Of a DNA stretch of 64,000 nucleotides, positions 35,017-44,103 are shown one piece after another (positions within the stretch are counted from its first letter, which is position 1; each line of letters starts with the position of its first letter). Location of the stretch: positions 5,694-69,693 of the forward strand of contig CAYVNW010000008.1 of the NCBI GenBank assembly GCA_964452915.1. Direction: 5' to 3'. Source of the stretch: Colivivens sp964452915. Lineage in GTDB: Bacteria > Bacteroidota > Bacteroidia > Bacteroidales > Bacteroidaceae. A program made the translations under genes and the position numbers. The notes under the pieces were generated by a model that saw only the letters and a list, made by a program, of their open reading frames with translations, was not told the DNA's origin and searched no databases.

Positions 35017-36549
35017 ATGACAAAGAAAACAGGTCATCCCGCAGGTTTATACCTGCTTTTTTCAACCGAAATGGCAGAACGTTTTAGTTATTTTGGAATG
35101 CGAGCCATTTTCATTCTATACATGACAAAGATACTCATGATGAACGATGCTTTGGCAAACCAAATATACGGAAGTTACACAGGTCTCGTTTATCTCACAC
35201 CCCTTATCGGTGGAATAATATCCGACCGCTATTGGGGCAACCGCCGTTCCATCTTTGTCGGTCAGTTGCTAATGGCAGGCGGACAATTTATGATGTTCCT
35301 TAGCGCAAGCATAACAGAGCAAATACACCTAAGCATTGCTCTGATGTACATCGCACTTGCGCTCATAATATGTGGAAATGGATTTTTCAAGCCAAACATC
35401 AGTACAATGGTAGGTGACCTCTATTCACCGGAAGACAAGCGACGTGATGGAGCGTTCACTATATTCTACATGGGCATCAACATAGGAGCATTCTTTGCAC
35501 CATTGGTTTGCGGACAATTAGCGGAAATAGACTATCGCTGGGGATTTCTCGCTTCATCAATCGCTATCTTAATATCATTGGTCATCTTTGCCACTTTGAA
35601 AAGCAAACTGCTCGTCACACCCGACGGACGTCAAGTCGGCATACCACCAGTCAGAGAGAAAGTGAAGAAAGCAGTTACGAAAGGAAACTCACAAAAGAAA
35701 TCATCAACCATGCAGGCCGTATTTTGTATCATTGGCTTTATCATCCTTTGCGCTGCAATAACATATGCCACAGATGACATTATCCAAGGAGCAATATTAT
35801 CTGCCTGTGTGATGATGCCTGTATACATAATCATCGACAAGTCGCTCACCCGCATTGAACGGCGTCATATAATCGTAATATACATTATTGCATTTTTCGT
35901 CATATTCTTCTGGAGTGCATACGAACAAGCCGGAGCTTCACTCACGCTATTCACAGACCGTAATATCGACCGTGAATTTTGGGGATGGACCATGCCAACA
36001 GCATGGACACAATCATTCAACGCACTGTTTGTAGTTGTTCTTGCCCCTATTTTCGCAGCATTGTGGACATGGCTTGACAAACACCGCATGGAGCCATCAT
36101 CACCTGCAAAACAAGCAATTGGCTTGTTATTGCTGAGCATCGGATACGGATTTATCGCCATCGGAGTACACGGAGTTGATTCTACTACGAAAATCAGTAT
36201 ATTCTGGCTTGTGTCATTATATTTCATACACACTTGTGGCGAATTAAGCCTATCACCTATAGGTCTTTCAATGGTAACAAAACTGTCACCGGTACGTATG
36301 TCAAGCCTGTTAATGGGAGTATGGTATCTCAGTAATGCCGCTGCAAACAAATTGGCGGGAACACTCAGTAGTTTGATGCCACAATTTGATAAAACGACAG
36401 GTGAGGTTATCAAGACATCCTCACTGTTCGGACACCAAATAACAAGTTTGTTCGACTTCTTCCTGCTCTTTGTGATAATGGCAGGAGCAGCGGGAATAGT
36501 ATTGCTGGTCATAAGTCCATGGCTTACAAAAATGATGAAAGACGAATAG
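35017..36549 (+). CDS. POT/PTR family peptide transporter 2
   Basis: A 510-residue peptide transporter with the canonical motif E-M-A-E-R-F-S-Y-F at residues 18-26, so the full E-x-x-E-R pair is kept, unlike its neighbour. The G-N-G-F-F-K-P-N-I-S segment near residue 123 is the second family signature. About fourteen membrane segments are predicted by eye. It has its own promoter and is followed after seven bases by an FAD protein gene. Confidence 0.92.
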   Translation: MTKKTGHPAGLYLLFSTEMAERFSYFGMRAIFILYMTKILMMNDALANQIYGSYTGLVYLTPLIGGIISDRYWGNRRSIFVGQLLMAGGQFMMFLSASITEQIHLSIALMYIALALIICGNGFFKPNISTMVGDLYSPEDKRRDGAFTIFYMGINIGAFFAPLVCGQLAEIDYRWGFLASSIAILISLVIFATLKSKLLVTPDGRQVGIPPVREKVKKAVTKGNSQKKSSTMQAVFCIIGFIILCAAITYATDDIIQGAILSACVMMPVYIIIDKSLTRIERRHIIVIYIIAFFVIFFWSAYEQAGASLTLFTDRNIDREFWGWTMPTAWTQSFNALFVVVLAPIFAALWTWLDKHRMEPSSPAKQAIGLLLLSIGYGFIAIGVHGVDSTTKISIFWLVSLYFIHTCGELSLSPIGLSMVTKLSPVRMSSLLMGVWYLSNAAANKLAGTLSSLMPQFDKTTGEVIKTSSLFGHQITSLFDFFLLFVIMAGAAGIVLLVISPWLTKMMKDE

Positions 36550-36556
36550 ATCCTAC

Positions 36557-38197
36557 ATGATTCAAGAATATCAAATACGCGTTCTACCTGAACAAGCAGC
36601 CAACGAAGGAAGCATAAAAGATTTCATCGTAACAGACAAGGGAATCGACAGAAACCAGATACGCCATATACGAGTTTTAAAGCGTAGCATTGACGCACGC
36701 CAAAAGATCATAATGGTAAATCTGAAAATAAGAGTTTACATTAACGAAGAACCTCAAGATGATGAAATAATAAGAACAGAGTACCCGAATGTTGAAGGCA
36801 AGCCAGAGGCCATCGTCGTAGGCGCTGGTCCAGGCGGACTCTTTGCCGCACTTAAACTTATAGAACTGGGCATACGTCCGATAGTATTGGAGCGAGGAAA
36901 GGATGTACATGAGCGTCGTAAGGATATTGCAAAAATTACGAGAGACAATATAGTCAATCCAGAATCAAATTACTCATTTGGAGAAGGTGGAGCAGGTGCA
37001 TTTTCTGACGGCAAACTTTACACGCGCAGTAAGAAACGAGGCAATGTCGAACACATATTAAATGTGTTTTGTCAACATGGAGCCTCCACAAATATACTTT
37101 CAGATGCACACCCCCATATTGGTACAGATAAACTTCCACGCATTATAGAAAACATGCGTGAGACGATCATTTCACATGGTGGTGAGGTGCGGTTTCAAAC
37201 AAAGATGACGGCACTCCAAATAAGAGATAATAAGGTATACGGAGTTGAAGCAATTGAAACCATAGGCAACGAAGAACATGAATGCAGTTTTAGTGGACCT
37301 GTAATTCTAGCGACAGGTCATTCTGCACGTGACGTTTATCGTTGGTTGAACAATAATAAAGTTGAGATCGAAGCAAAAGATCTTGCAATAGGAGTGCGGT
37401 TGGAACATCCTGCTACTCTCATCGACCAAATACAGTACCACAATAAAGAAGGTAAAGGGCTCTACCTGCCTACCGCCGAATATTCCTTCGTTACGCAAGT
37501 AGAAGGACGTGGAGTGTACTCCTTTTGTATGTGTCCAGGCGGAACCGTTGTACCAGCAGCAAGCGGACCGGAACAAATAGTAGTCAACGGCATGTCGTCA
37601 AGCAAACGTAACGGTCCATGGAGCAATAGTGGTATGGTTGTAGAAATCCACACAGAGGACATGCAACAAATCAAGGGTTTCTATCAAAAAGACCAACCCG
37701 TTGAAACACGATTATATTCCACCGACAATGAAACGAATCCACTATGTATGCTCGAATTTCAAGAATATTTGGAACGACTGTGCTGGATTCAGGGGAACAA
37801 TAAGCAAACAGCTCCTGCACAACGAATGGCTGACTTTGTGAATGGACGGTTGTCGGCATCGCTTCCTAAATCCTCATATACTCCAGGGCTTATAACCTCA
37901 CCACTCCACCTTTGGATGCCCCGTTTCATAACCACACGATTACAACAGGGATTTCGTCAATTCGGAAAGACGAGCCATGGTTTTCTCACAAACGAAGCAG
38001 TCATGATTGGCATAGAGACACGCACTTCAGCTCCCGTCCGCATCATCAGAAGCAGTGAGACTCTACAGCATATACATATCGGAAACCTGTTTCCATGCGG
38101 AGAAGGAGCCGGTTACGCTGGAGGCATTGTATCAGCAGGCATTGATGGCGAGCGCTGCGCAAAGATGTTAGCACAAAGCATAGGCGCAATCTGTTAA
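36557..38197 (+). CDS. FAD-dependent oxidoreductase (COG2509 type)
   Basis: A 546-residue flavoprotein of the COG2509 group, of unknown substrate. After about 85 residues that are not part of the fold, the FAD/NAD motif is V-V-G-A-G-P-G-G-L-F-A-A; then S-F-G-E-G-G-A-G-A-F-S-D-G-K near residue 140 and a C-terminal G-E-G-A-G-Y-A-G-G-I-V-S-A-G-I-D-G segment, all typical of this group. There is no signal peptide. It may share the POT 2 transcript (7-base gap). A role in peptide use is not implied. Confidence 0.85.
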   Translation: MIQEYQIRVLPEQAANEGSIKDFIVTDKGIDRNQIRHIRVLKRSIDARQKIIMVNLKIRVYINEEPQDDEIIRTEYPNVEGKPEAIVVGAGPGGLFAALKLIELGIRPIVLERGKDVHERRKDIAKITRDNIVNPESNYSFGEGGAGAFSDGKLYTRSKKRGNVEHILNVFCQHGASTNILSDAHPHIGTDKLPRIIENMRETIISHGGEVRFQTKMTALQIRDNKVYGVEAIETIGNEEHECSFSGPVILATGHSARDVYRWLNNNKVEIEAKDLAIGVRLEHPATLIDQIQYHNKEGKGLYLPTAEYSFVTQVEGRGVYSFCMCPGGTVVPAASGPEQIVVNGMSSSKRNGPWSNSGMVVEIHTEDMQQIKGFYQKDQPVETRLYSTDNETNPLCMLEFQEYLERLCWIQGNNKQTAPAQRMADFVNGRLSASLPKSSYTPGLITSPLHLWMPRFITTRLQQGFRQFGKTSHGFLTNEAVMIGIETRTSAPVRIIRSSETLQHIHIGNLFPCGEGAGYAGGIVSAGIDGERCAKMLAQSIGAIC

Positions 38198-38266
38198 CCA
38201 TCATTTAAACGGTCAAGCCAAAGTCAAAAAAGAACAACCATCCATGTATGGAAACAAATATTTTTG

Positions 38267-38274
38267 TATCTTTG
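38267..38274 (+). promoter_or_regulatory. -7 box of recA
   Basis: TATCTTTG, 54 bases before the recA ATG. No LexA-type palindrome is visible around it. Confidence 0.65.
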
Positions 38275-38328
38275 CATTAAAGAAACAGCATATATAAAGC
38301 AGTATAAAATAAAAACATCATAACAGAA

Positions 38329-39369
38329 ATGGATACAGTAAAACCAAACGAAGAAAAGCTCAAGGCATTACAAGCCGCAATGACTAAAATAGAAAAGAAC
38401 TATGGCCATGGCTCAATTATGAGACTGGGCGAGGAAAACATAGAGAAAATTGATGTTATCTCTACTGGTTCAATAGGTCTTAACGCAGCACTTGGTGTTG
38501 GCGGTTATCCAAAAGGACGTATTATAGAAATATATGGTCCTGAATCATCAGGAAAGACAACACTTGCCATTCATGCAATAGCTGAATGCCAAAAAAATGG
38601 AGGGATCGCAGCATTCATAGATGCAGAACACGCATTCGACCGTTTCTATGCACACAATCTCGGCGTGGACACAGACAACCTTTTAGTATCGCAGCCAGAC
38701 AACGGAGAACAAGCACTTGAAATAGCAGATCAGCTCATAAGTTCGGCCGCAGTTGATATTATAGTTATTGACTCCGTAGCAGCACTTACGCCAAAAGCCG
38801 AAATTGAAGGCGATATGGGGGAAAACAAAGTAGGTCTGCAAGCTCGCCTTATGAGTCAGGCACTCAGAAAACTCACTGCCACAATTAGTAAAACAAAGAC
38901 AACGTGTATATTCATAAACCAATTGCGAGAAAAAATAGGAGTTTTGTTTGGGAACCCGGAAACAACGACAGGAGGCAATGCCTTGAAATTTTATGCGTCA
39001 GTACGTATTGACATCCGCCGTAAGGAAGCAATAAAAAATGGCGACCAAGTCATCGGTAATACAGTTAAGGTGAAGGTAGTGAAAAACAAAGTAGCTCCTC
39101 CATTCAGAAAATGTGAGTTCGACATTATGTTCGGTACAGGAATATCAAAAACCGGCGAATTGGTTGACATGGGTACAGAACTTGGCATTATAAAGAAAAG
39201 TGGCAGTTGGTTCAGTTATGAAGACAGTAAGTTAGCGCAAGGTCGTGAAGCTGTAAAACAGACTCTTGAAGACAACCCAGAACTTGCAGAGGAAATAGAG
39301 AATAAAATCATGGCAAAGTTGTCTGGCAAGGATGAATCAGACCAAGAAGCATTGGACATTCTCGATTAA
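38329..39369 (+). CDS. recA: Recombinase RecA
   Basis: A 346-residue RecA with Walker A G-P-E-S-S-G-K-T-T near residue 70, Walker B V-I-D-S-V-A-A-L, and loop 2 with F-G-N-P-E-T-T-T-G-G-N-A-L. The C-terminal tail is acidic as usual. It is complete and alone, with a promoter and a downstream hairpin shared with the convergent nuclease-helicase gene. Confidence 0.98.
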   Translation: MDTVKPNEEKLKALQAAMTKIEKNYGHGSIMRLGEENIEKIDVISTGSIGLNAALGVGGYPKGRIIEIYGPESSGKTTLAIHAIAECQKNGGIAAFIDAEHAFDRFYAHNLGVDTDNLLVSQPDNGEQALEIADQLISSAAVDIIVIDSVAALTPKAEIEGDMGENKVGLQARLMSQALRKLTATISKTKTTCIFINQLREKIGVLFGNPETTTGGNALKFYASVRIDIRRKEAIKNGDQVIGNTVKVKVVKNKVAPPFRKCEFDIMFGTGISKTGELVDMGTELGIIKKSGSWFSYEDSKLAQGREAVKQTLEDNPELAEEIENKIMAKLSGKDESDQEALDILD

Positions 39370-39399
39370 TGTTTAATAAACACAGACAAAAAGAATATT

Positions 39400-39432
39400 G
39401 GGTGGTAAATTAATGCATTTGCCATCCATTTT
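39400..39432. terminator. Hairpin between recA and the nuclease-helicase gene
   Basis: GGGTGGTAAA (39400-39409) pairs with TTTGCCATCC (39418-39427) with two G-T wobbles and an 8-base loop, followed by ATTTTT on the plus strand. Confidence 0.6.
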
Positions 39433-42400
39433 TAGTCTTTTACTGCAGCATATTCAATCAACCTCTTATATACAGGATTCTGTGACAGCAAACTTTTGCT
39501 TCCCACAACAAACATTTGTTTTCTTGCACGTGTAACCGCTACATTTAGCTTCCTATCAACTGCCACACCATCCTGCACAACTATATTGGAAAGCAAGTCC
39601 AGTTCATATCGTTGACTTATGGTAGTACCATATATAATAATATTCTTTTGACTGCCCTGATACCGCTCAACAGTATCAATCAATATATCATCAGCCATGA
39701 TCCCGACTGAATATAAGGCGCTCCTCACTGCCGTAATTTGGCGACGGAATGGAACTATAATTCCTATTTCTGATGCTACATCGAATGACAGTCCATTCTT
39801 AAGAGCCAAATTATTTAGTTCAACAACAATCTGAGCAATTTGTTTTGCCTCAGCAACATTCATCTTAGGAGTTCTTTCCAACACAGGCGGTGACGGAACA
39901 TTGATAAAGCCAAACCGTGTTGTGGCAACGAAACGTTCATTATTGTCAAATACCCTATATGGCAATTCTTCTTTCTGGTGCTCTAATCCAAGCGTTTGGA
40001 GTGCTTTGTCATAAAATGTAGAGCTGGCAAACTGTGCAATATCAGGATGCATACGCCCTTGAAAGGTAAGCAATGCACAAGACCCTGCAGTATCAGCATG
40101 AGCGGTAACATAATCATATAATCTCTCGAACAAAGAATTACGGCAATCGAACAGTCCTATTGTATGAAGGATCGTTGACTTGACCTTGGAAGTCTCTTCA
40201 CCTTGCACAACAACAGCAGGCAATTGTTTGTGATCACCAATCATAACAAACTTCCTTATTGAAGGAACTCCATTGCGTTCATCGCAGAGTAAAGGCAACA
40301 ACTGAGGTTCTAATATCTGCGAAGCCTCATCAAATATAGCCACATCAAACGATTTAAGTTTGAAAAGTTCTATTGACGAGGAGATAGCACTTACAGTACC
40401 CACTACTATAGGCATGTCCTTAATCAGCTTGACGAACGAAGTCCTACGTATGTCGTCACCTGCCATATTTTCAATTAAGTGCGAATGATATTTTGGATCA
40501 CACGAAAGCTCTCGTCCGACACGTATATATTTTTTGTCCACCAATGCCTTACATATTTCATCAACAGCGCGGTTAGTGTAAGCAAGAAGTAGCATAGAGT
40601 TGTGTTCAAGAAGAAACTCATCAACCATTGATTTCAATGCTACAGAAGTCTTACCAGTACCAGGCGGACCTACAAGCAAAAAATAATCTTTTGCTTGCTT
40701 CGCCCGTAGAACGATATTTGTCATATATGCATTGCCATATTGCCCTTTAAGCATTACAGACGCATCAATCTCCGGTTTTCTTTGGCACAATAAAAGTTCC
40801 CTCCTTCGTTTTGAAGTCTTAAGAAAAGAATACAACCCATGATAAAGCGTACGCATAGAAGAGTCCATATATTCGTGTTCTATTGCATACATACTATTTA
40901 TATGAAATATATTAGGATTACTTTGAGGATGTCTCAGTTTAAGAGTTATAGAATCATTATCAAACGACTCGACGCCACAACGTATCACCTGACGTGTTGT
41001 AGCCGAATCTGCACCTGTGTTCCTCTCGTATAATATTACCGAATCTCCTTTTCTGAAGTTAGGAGATGCAATTCCCGTGACAGTTGGCTTCAACAGTCGT
41101 ACAGATGAAATTTCATTGCCTTCCGAATATATAAAGCCATTATCCTTGCTTATGTTGTCAAATTTCAGGTCAATCATAATATCTCCATTCTGCAACTTTG
41201 TGTCTAAGTCAGCATTCCATAAGTTCGACATACCTCTCGTTGAATCAATACTACCATCTCCTACCCTGGCAAGATATTGTTCACGGGCAATGAAAGTAAA
41301 GAAAGAGTAAAAATACTCCATTGAAAGTCTATCTGATGTATGTAACGGTTCTATCATACGTTCGATTTCCGGTTTCTCATAGTCGGTCCATAGTTTACCG
41401 TTCACACCGTTTGTATTCAAGTCGTCCGCCTCCAAACCATCAAGATACTTCTTTATTCTGCCGTTTTTCAAGTTTTGCTCAAGTAGTATAATGCTGTTTC
41501 TTACCATCATCATACGATGTACCATTGCTTGTGCAGTACGTTGTTCCAACAACATTGGATACTTTGAATAAAGCAAGTAGCCCCCGATTGACTGCCTTGA
41601 TATACCAAGATTGTAAAACAATATTTCTTTATACAAAATCATCTGCATCACATGTTCCTCACGTGCAGTCTGATGGAATTTATCCCATTGTCCAGATTTC
41701 ATTTCTATCAGATTCTTGTAGTCACCTTGTAGGAAATCAAAACGACCTTGAATGCCAAGAGCCTCAGAAAAGAAAGATGGTTCGAGCAGCACATTACCTT
41801 CTGCTCCAATAAAATTTGTATCGGAGTATAGTTGAGCTACAGTCCGTCGGATGTTGTCGAACTGATGTTCACACTCATTAAAAAAACTTGCATCAATATC
41901 ATCACAAGCAGATATGCCAATCAGATTAGACTTGAAAGCTTTACGGATAGATTCTTGGTAAGTTATATTAGGATTGTTGATTTGGTCATCAAGGAATTGT
42001 CCTGTTATGTTTCCTAAAATGGTGTACTTAGTTGTTGGTGAAGGAGCTATTTTACGCAGGAGATAATTTAATGGAGAGTCTCCATAATCTTTTATACAAC
42101 TGCAAACAGCGGTAACATCTATCAGATAATCTGGTTCTATGATTATCATCTCAGGAATTACTACGCCAGCGTCACTATTCACCTTTGATGAAACTACATT
42201 AAACTGCATACCAACTTTCAAATGATCAGCTGCGTCTTGTGTCTGATCATTCGAAGAGAAATCAATTTTCCATTGTTTATTACGCTGATACTGGCCTGAT
42301 ACCGCATATATAATATTTTTCTCTTTTCTACGGCACACAAAGCGCATTGAAGCAACAAATTTCATGTGTGTTTGCAAAACAACTTTCTTTTGTTCCACAA

Positions 42401-42773
42401 CCGTCTGGCATGCATCAATATGCTTTTTTATGTCCTGTCTTATATTATTTGGAATCTGAGTTCCTGTAAAATGCGCATATGCATCAAGAAACGAGGCAAT
42501 ATCAATATAATAATTTGTTTCGTTAACCTGCTCATCATCATTTATCACACGCCTTGCCCTCCATCTGAACCGGTCGACATCATAAAGTCGATATTTTGTA
42601 TGTCTGCATACAGCCTCAAGCTGAGAGAAAAAATCATTATACACAATACCTTGTCCACTAGTACATTGTGTACAACACCGGTGAAGGACTTCATAGAAAT
42701 AGCCATATTTTTCTCTCAATCCGAATTTCTGAGAAAAATACACATTTTCTATGTCTTGCCATGAATCTATCAT
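39432..42773 (-). CDS. Dna2-like nuclease-helicase (PD-(D/E)XK plus superfamily 1B helicase)
   Basis: A 1113-residue protein. A PD-(D/E)XK nuclease core lies near residues 340-400: G-R-F-D-F, then N-L-I-E-M-K-S-G and a Q-M-I-L-Y helix, as in the Dna2/RecB/Cas4 nuclease group. The C-terminal half is an Upf1/Dna2-type helicase: Walker A G-P-P-G-T-G-K-T, D-E-A-S, G-D-H-K-Q-L-P, V-E-R-Y-Q-G-S-Q and V-T-R-A-R-K. The flanking cysteines for a Dna2 Fe-S cluster are not evident. It probably processes DNA ends; a role in repair or in defence against foreign DNA are both possible. It is alone, convergent with recA. Confidence 0.85.
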   Translation of the reverse strand: MIDSWQDIENVYFSQKFGLREKYGYFYEVLHRCCTQCTSGQGIVYNDFFSQLEAVCRHTKYRLYDVDRFRWRARRVINDDEQVNETNYYIDIASFLDAYAHFTGTQIPNNIRQDIKKHIDACQTVVEQKKVVLQTHMKFVASMRFVCRRKEKNIIYAVSGQYQRNKQWKIDFSSNDQTQDAADHLKVGMQFNVVSSKVNSDAGVVIPEMIIIEPDYLIDVTAVCSCIKDYGDSPLNYLLRKIAPSPTTKYTILGNITGQFLDDQINNPNITYQESIRKAFKSNLIGISACDDIDASFFNECEHQFDNIRRTVAQLYSDTNFIGAEGNVLLEPSFFSEALGIQGRFDFLQGDYKNLIEMKSGQWDKFHQTAREEHVMQMILYKEILFYNLGISRQSIGGYLLYSKYPMLLEQRTAQAMVHRMMMVRNSIILLEQNLKNGRIKKYLDGLEADDLNTNGVNGKLWTDYEKPEIERMIEPLHTSDRLSMEYFYSFFTFIAREQYLARVGDGSIDSTRGMSNLWNADLDTKLQNGDIMIDLKFDNISKDNGFIYSEGNEISSVRLLKPTVTGIASPNFRKGDSVILYERNTGADSATTRQVIRCGVESFDNDSITLKLRHPQSNPNIFHINSMYAIEHEYMDSSMRTLYHGLYSFLKTSKRRRELLLCQRKPEIDASVMLKGQYGNAYMTNIVLRAKQAKDYFLLVGPPGTGKTSVALKSMVDEFLLEHNSMLLLAYTNRAVDEICKALVDKKYIRVGRELSCDPKYHSHLIENMAGDDIRRTSFVKLIKDMPIVVGTVSAISSSIELFKLKSFDVAIFDEASQILEPQLLPLLCDERNGVPSIRKFVMIGDHKQLPAVVVQGEETSKVKSTILHTIGLFDCRNSLFERLYDYVTAHADTAGSCALLTFQGRMHPDIAQFASSTFYDKALQTLGLEHQKEELPYRVFDNNERFVATTRFGFINVPSPPVLERTPKMNVAEAKQIAQIVVELNNLALKNGLSFDVASEIGIIVPFRRQITAVRSALYSVGIMADDILIDTVERYQGSQKNIIIYGTTISQRYELDLLSNIVVQDGVAVDRKLNVAVTRARKQMFVVGSKSLLSQNPVYKRLIEYAAVKD

Positions 42774-42798
42774 TTATGCCACTGAAATAATAACAATG

Positions 42799-42806
42799 CA
42801 AAGTTA
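42799..42806 (-). promoter_or_regulatory. -7 box of the nuclease-helicase gene
   Basis: On the minus strand TAACTTTG, 25 bases before the ATG. The -33 element is unclear. Confidence 0.6.
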
Positions 42807-42889
42807 CACAATCAGTTTCAAAAGGACAAGATATAGAAATTTTTATTTATGCATTACATCATGAATTAACAGGAAAGTATGCGAACTCT

Positions 42890-43258
42890 TTATTTACGCT
42901 CTGTGTTATTAACACACATATTTTTTAGTTTGCAATAACGTTGACACTGCTCTGTAATGTCATATCCAAGGAGAGCACCAAGAATAAAGTCTTCTTCAGG
43001 ACTAAGAGAGTTCAGTGGACGGTTCACAATATAATGAATTGTGTCCATGCAAGCCTTGTTCCCAAAAAACAAGTTGATGTTATCGTTACTTAGATACTGT
43101 ATGTAATAGTCTATACCTTGGCTTTCAAGTTTCTTTACTGCCAACGGTTCATATTGGCGTGGAAAAGTATAGAGGACCATTGGTCTCACACCTTTCTTAT
43201 ATTGATATATTTGTTCGGAAAGAACTCTTATGTCAGCGGGAACTAATTCTTCTTGCAT
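42890..43258 (-). CDS. DUF2023 family protein
   Basis: A 122-residue protein resembling DUF2023, a short Bacteroidota family often beside flavodoxin genes. Matching segments are I-Y-Q-Y-K-K-G-V-R-P-M-V-L-Y-T, N-L-F-F-G near residue 66, and P-E-E-D-F-I-L-G-A-L-L-G-Y-D near 93. The open frame starts at 43276, but that ATG is only two bases from the TAACTTTG box at 43279-43286, so the next Met at 43258 is chosen. No flavodoxin gene is adjacent. The C-terminal cysteines (C-Q-R-Y-C-x-x-x-x-x-x-C) may bind metal, which is inference. Confidence 0.65.
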   Translation of the reverse strand: MQEELVPADIRVLSEQIYQYKKGVRPMVLYTFPRQYEPLAVKKLESQGIDYYIQYLSNDNINLFFGNKACMDTIHYIVNRPLNSLSPEEDFILGALLGYDITEQCQRYCKLKNMCVNNTERK

Positions 43259-43278
43259 CGTACCAATTTTTTTCAATG

Positions 43279-43310
43279 CAAAGTTAGGACCATTAATTCA
43301 TATAGCCAAT
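43279..43310 (-). promoter_or_regulatory. Promoter of the DUF2023 gene
   Basis: On the minus strand, ATTG (43307-43310), a 20-base spacer and TAACTTTG (43279-43286). It sets the start codon choice for the gene. Confidence 0.65.
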
Positions 43311-43338
43311 ACCTAAAATTATTGATTTTATATAGTAT

Positions 43339-43430
43339 CTTAACTGGTATTTCATTAACGTCATACTAAATTTGAGTGATGGGACCACTTAAAACACAGC
43401 ATACAGCCCACCACTCAAATTCCAGTTAAG
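43339..43430. repeat. Nested inverted repeat
   Basis: CTTAACTGG (43339-43347) is complementary to CCAGTTAAG (43422-43430), and AATTTGAGTGATGGG (43369-43383) to CCCACCACTCAAATT (43407-43421) with one mismatch. The right arms are adjacent; the left arms are separated by a 21-base bulge. No T-tract follows on either strand, so this is not an ordinary terminator. It lies between the DUF2023 promoter and the nitroreductase stop. Confidence 0.7.
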
Positions 43431-43448
43431 CATTAACTTATACTCCAA

Positions 43449-44060
43449 CTATCGAATATATTTTATCTTAGAAAGATCTCTTGGCTTTGCTTCTGGACTT
43501 TCATCCGGATATCCAATTGCAATAATATAGCAAAGGTCATATCCGTCTGGAAATCCTAACTTTTTAATGTACGGCTTAGCTTCTTCAGAGTGTTTTAAGA
43601 AATTTACAGGTCCTCCAAGACAGCACGTGCCCAAGCCCATTGACTGTGCAGCAAGAACCATGTTTTCTCCAAGCAAACCACAATCAATCGACCCGTTACC
43701 TCCAGGAGTCGCAATACAAATAATCACAGGAGCATTTCTGTACATGTTTTTGAAATTAGGGTCGCGTTTTGACATTTCAGCATTCGCTTTAACAAAGAGA
43801 TTGGTTGTCTCTTTAATATAATTCGAGTCTTCCACAATAGTAACAGCCCATGGTTGAGCATTCATACCGCTTGGTGCATTGATACCACACTTCGCGATAA
43901 CTTCAAGTTTTTCATGCTCCACTGGCTTATCCAAGTATTTTCTCACTGAGCGTCGTGCCATAATGGTGCTAATAACATCATTTGATAACTGATCTGTCTG
44001 CGCAAAAGTAAGCGTAGACATAACCATCATCAGACACAATAAAAGACTTTTTACTTTCAT
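43449..44060 (-). CDS. Exported nitroreductase
   Basis: A 203-residue FMN nitroreductase-family protein with an N-terminal signal peptide (L-L-L-C-L-M-M-V-M-S-T-L-T-F-A), so it should act in the periplasm, which is uncommon for this family. The FMN-binding segment is M-A-R-R-S-V-R-K-Y, and the C-terminal half has G-L-L-G-E-N-M-V-L-A-A-Q-S-M-G-L-G-T-C. The substrate is not known. It follows guaA by 43 bases on the same strand and may be co-transcribed with it. Confidence 0.88.
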   Translation of the reverse strand: MKVKSLLLCLMMVMSTLTFAQTDQLSNDVISTIMARRSVRKYLDKPVEHEKLEVIAKCGINAPSGMNAQPWAVTIVEDSNYIKETTNLFVKANAEMSKRDPNFKNMYRNAPVIICIATPGGNGSIDCGLLGENMVLAAQSMGLGTCCLGGPVNFLKHSEEAKPYIKKLGFPDGYDLCYIIAIGYPDESPEAKPRDLSKIKYIR

Positions 44061-44103
44061 AGTTTATATATTAATTACTATTCTCTAATATTTTCTCTAT
44101 CAA

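Noticed and set aside
38198..38328. LexA operator before recA
   Set aside because: No palindromic SOS-type box could be recognised; only a -7 box is visible.
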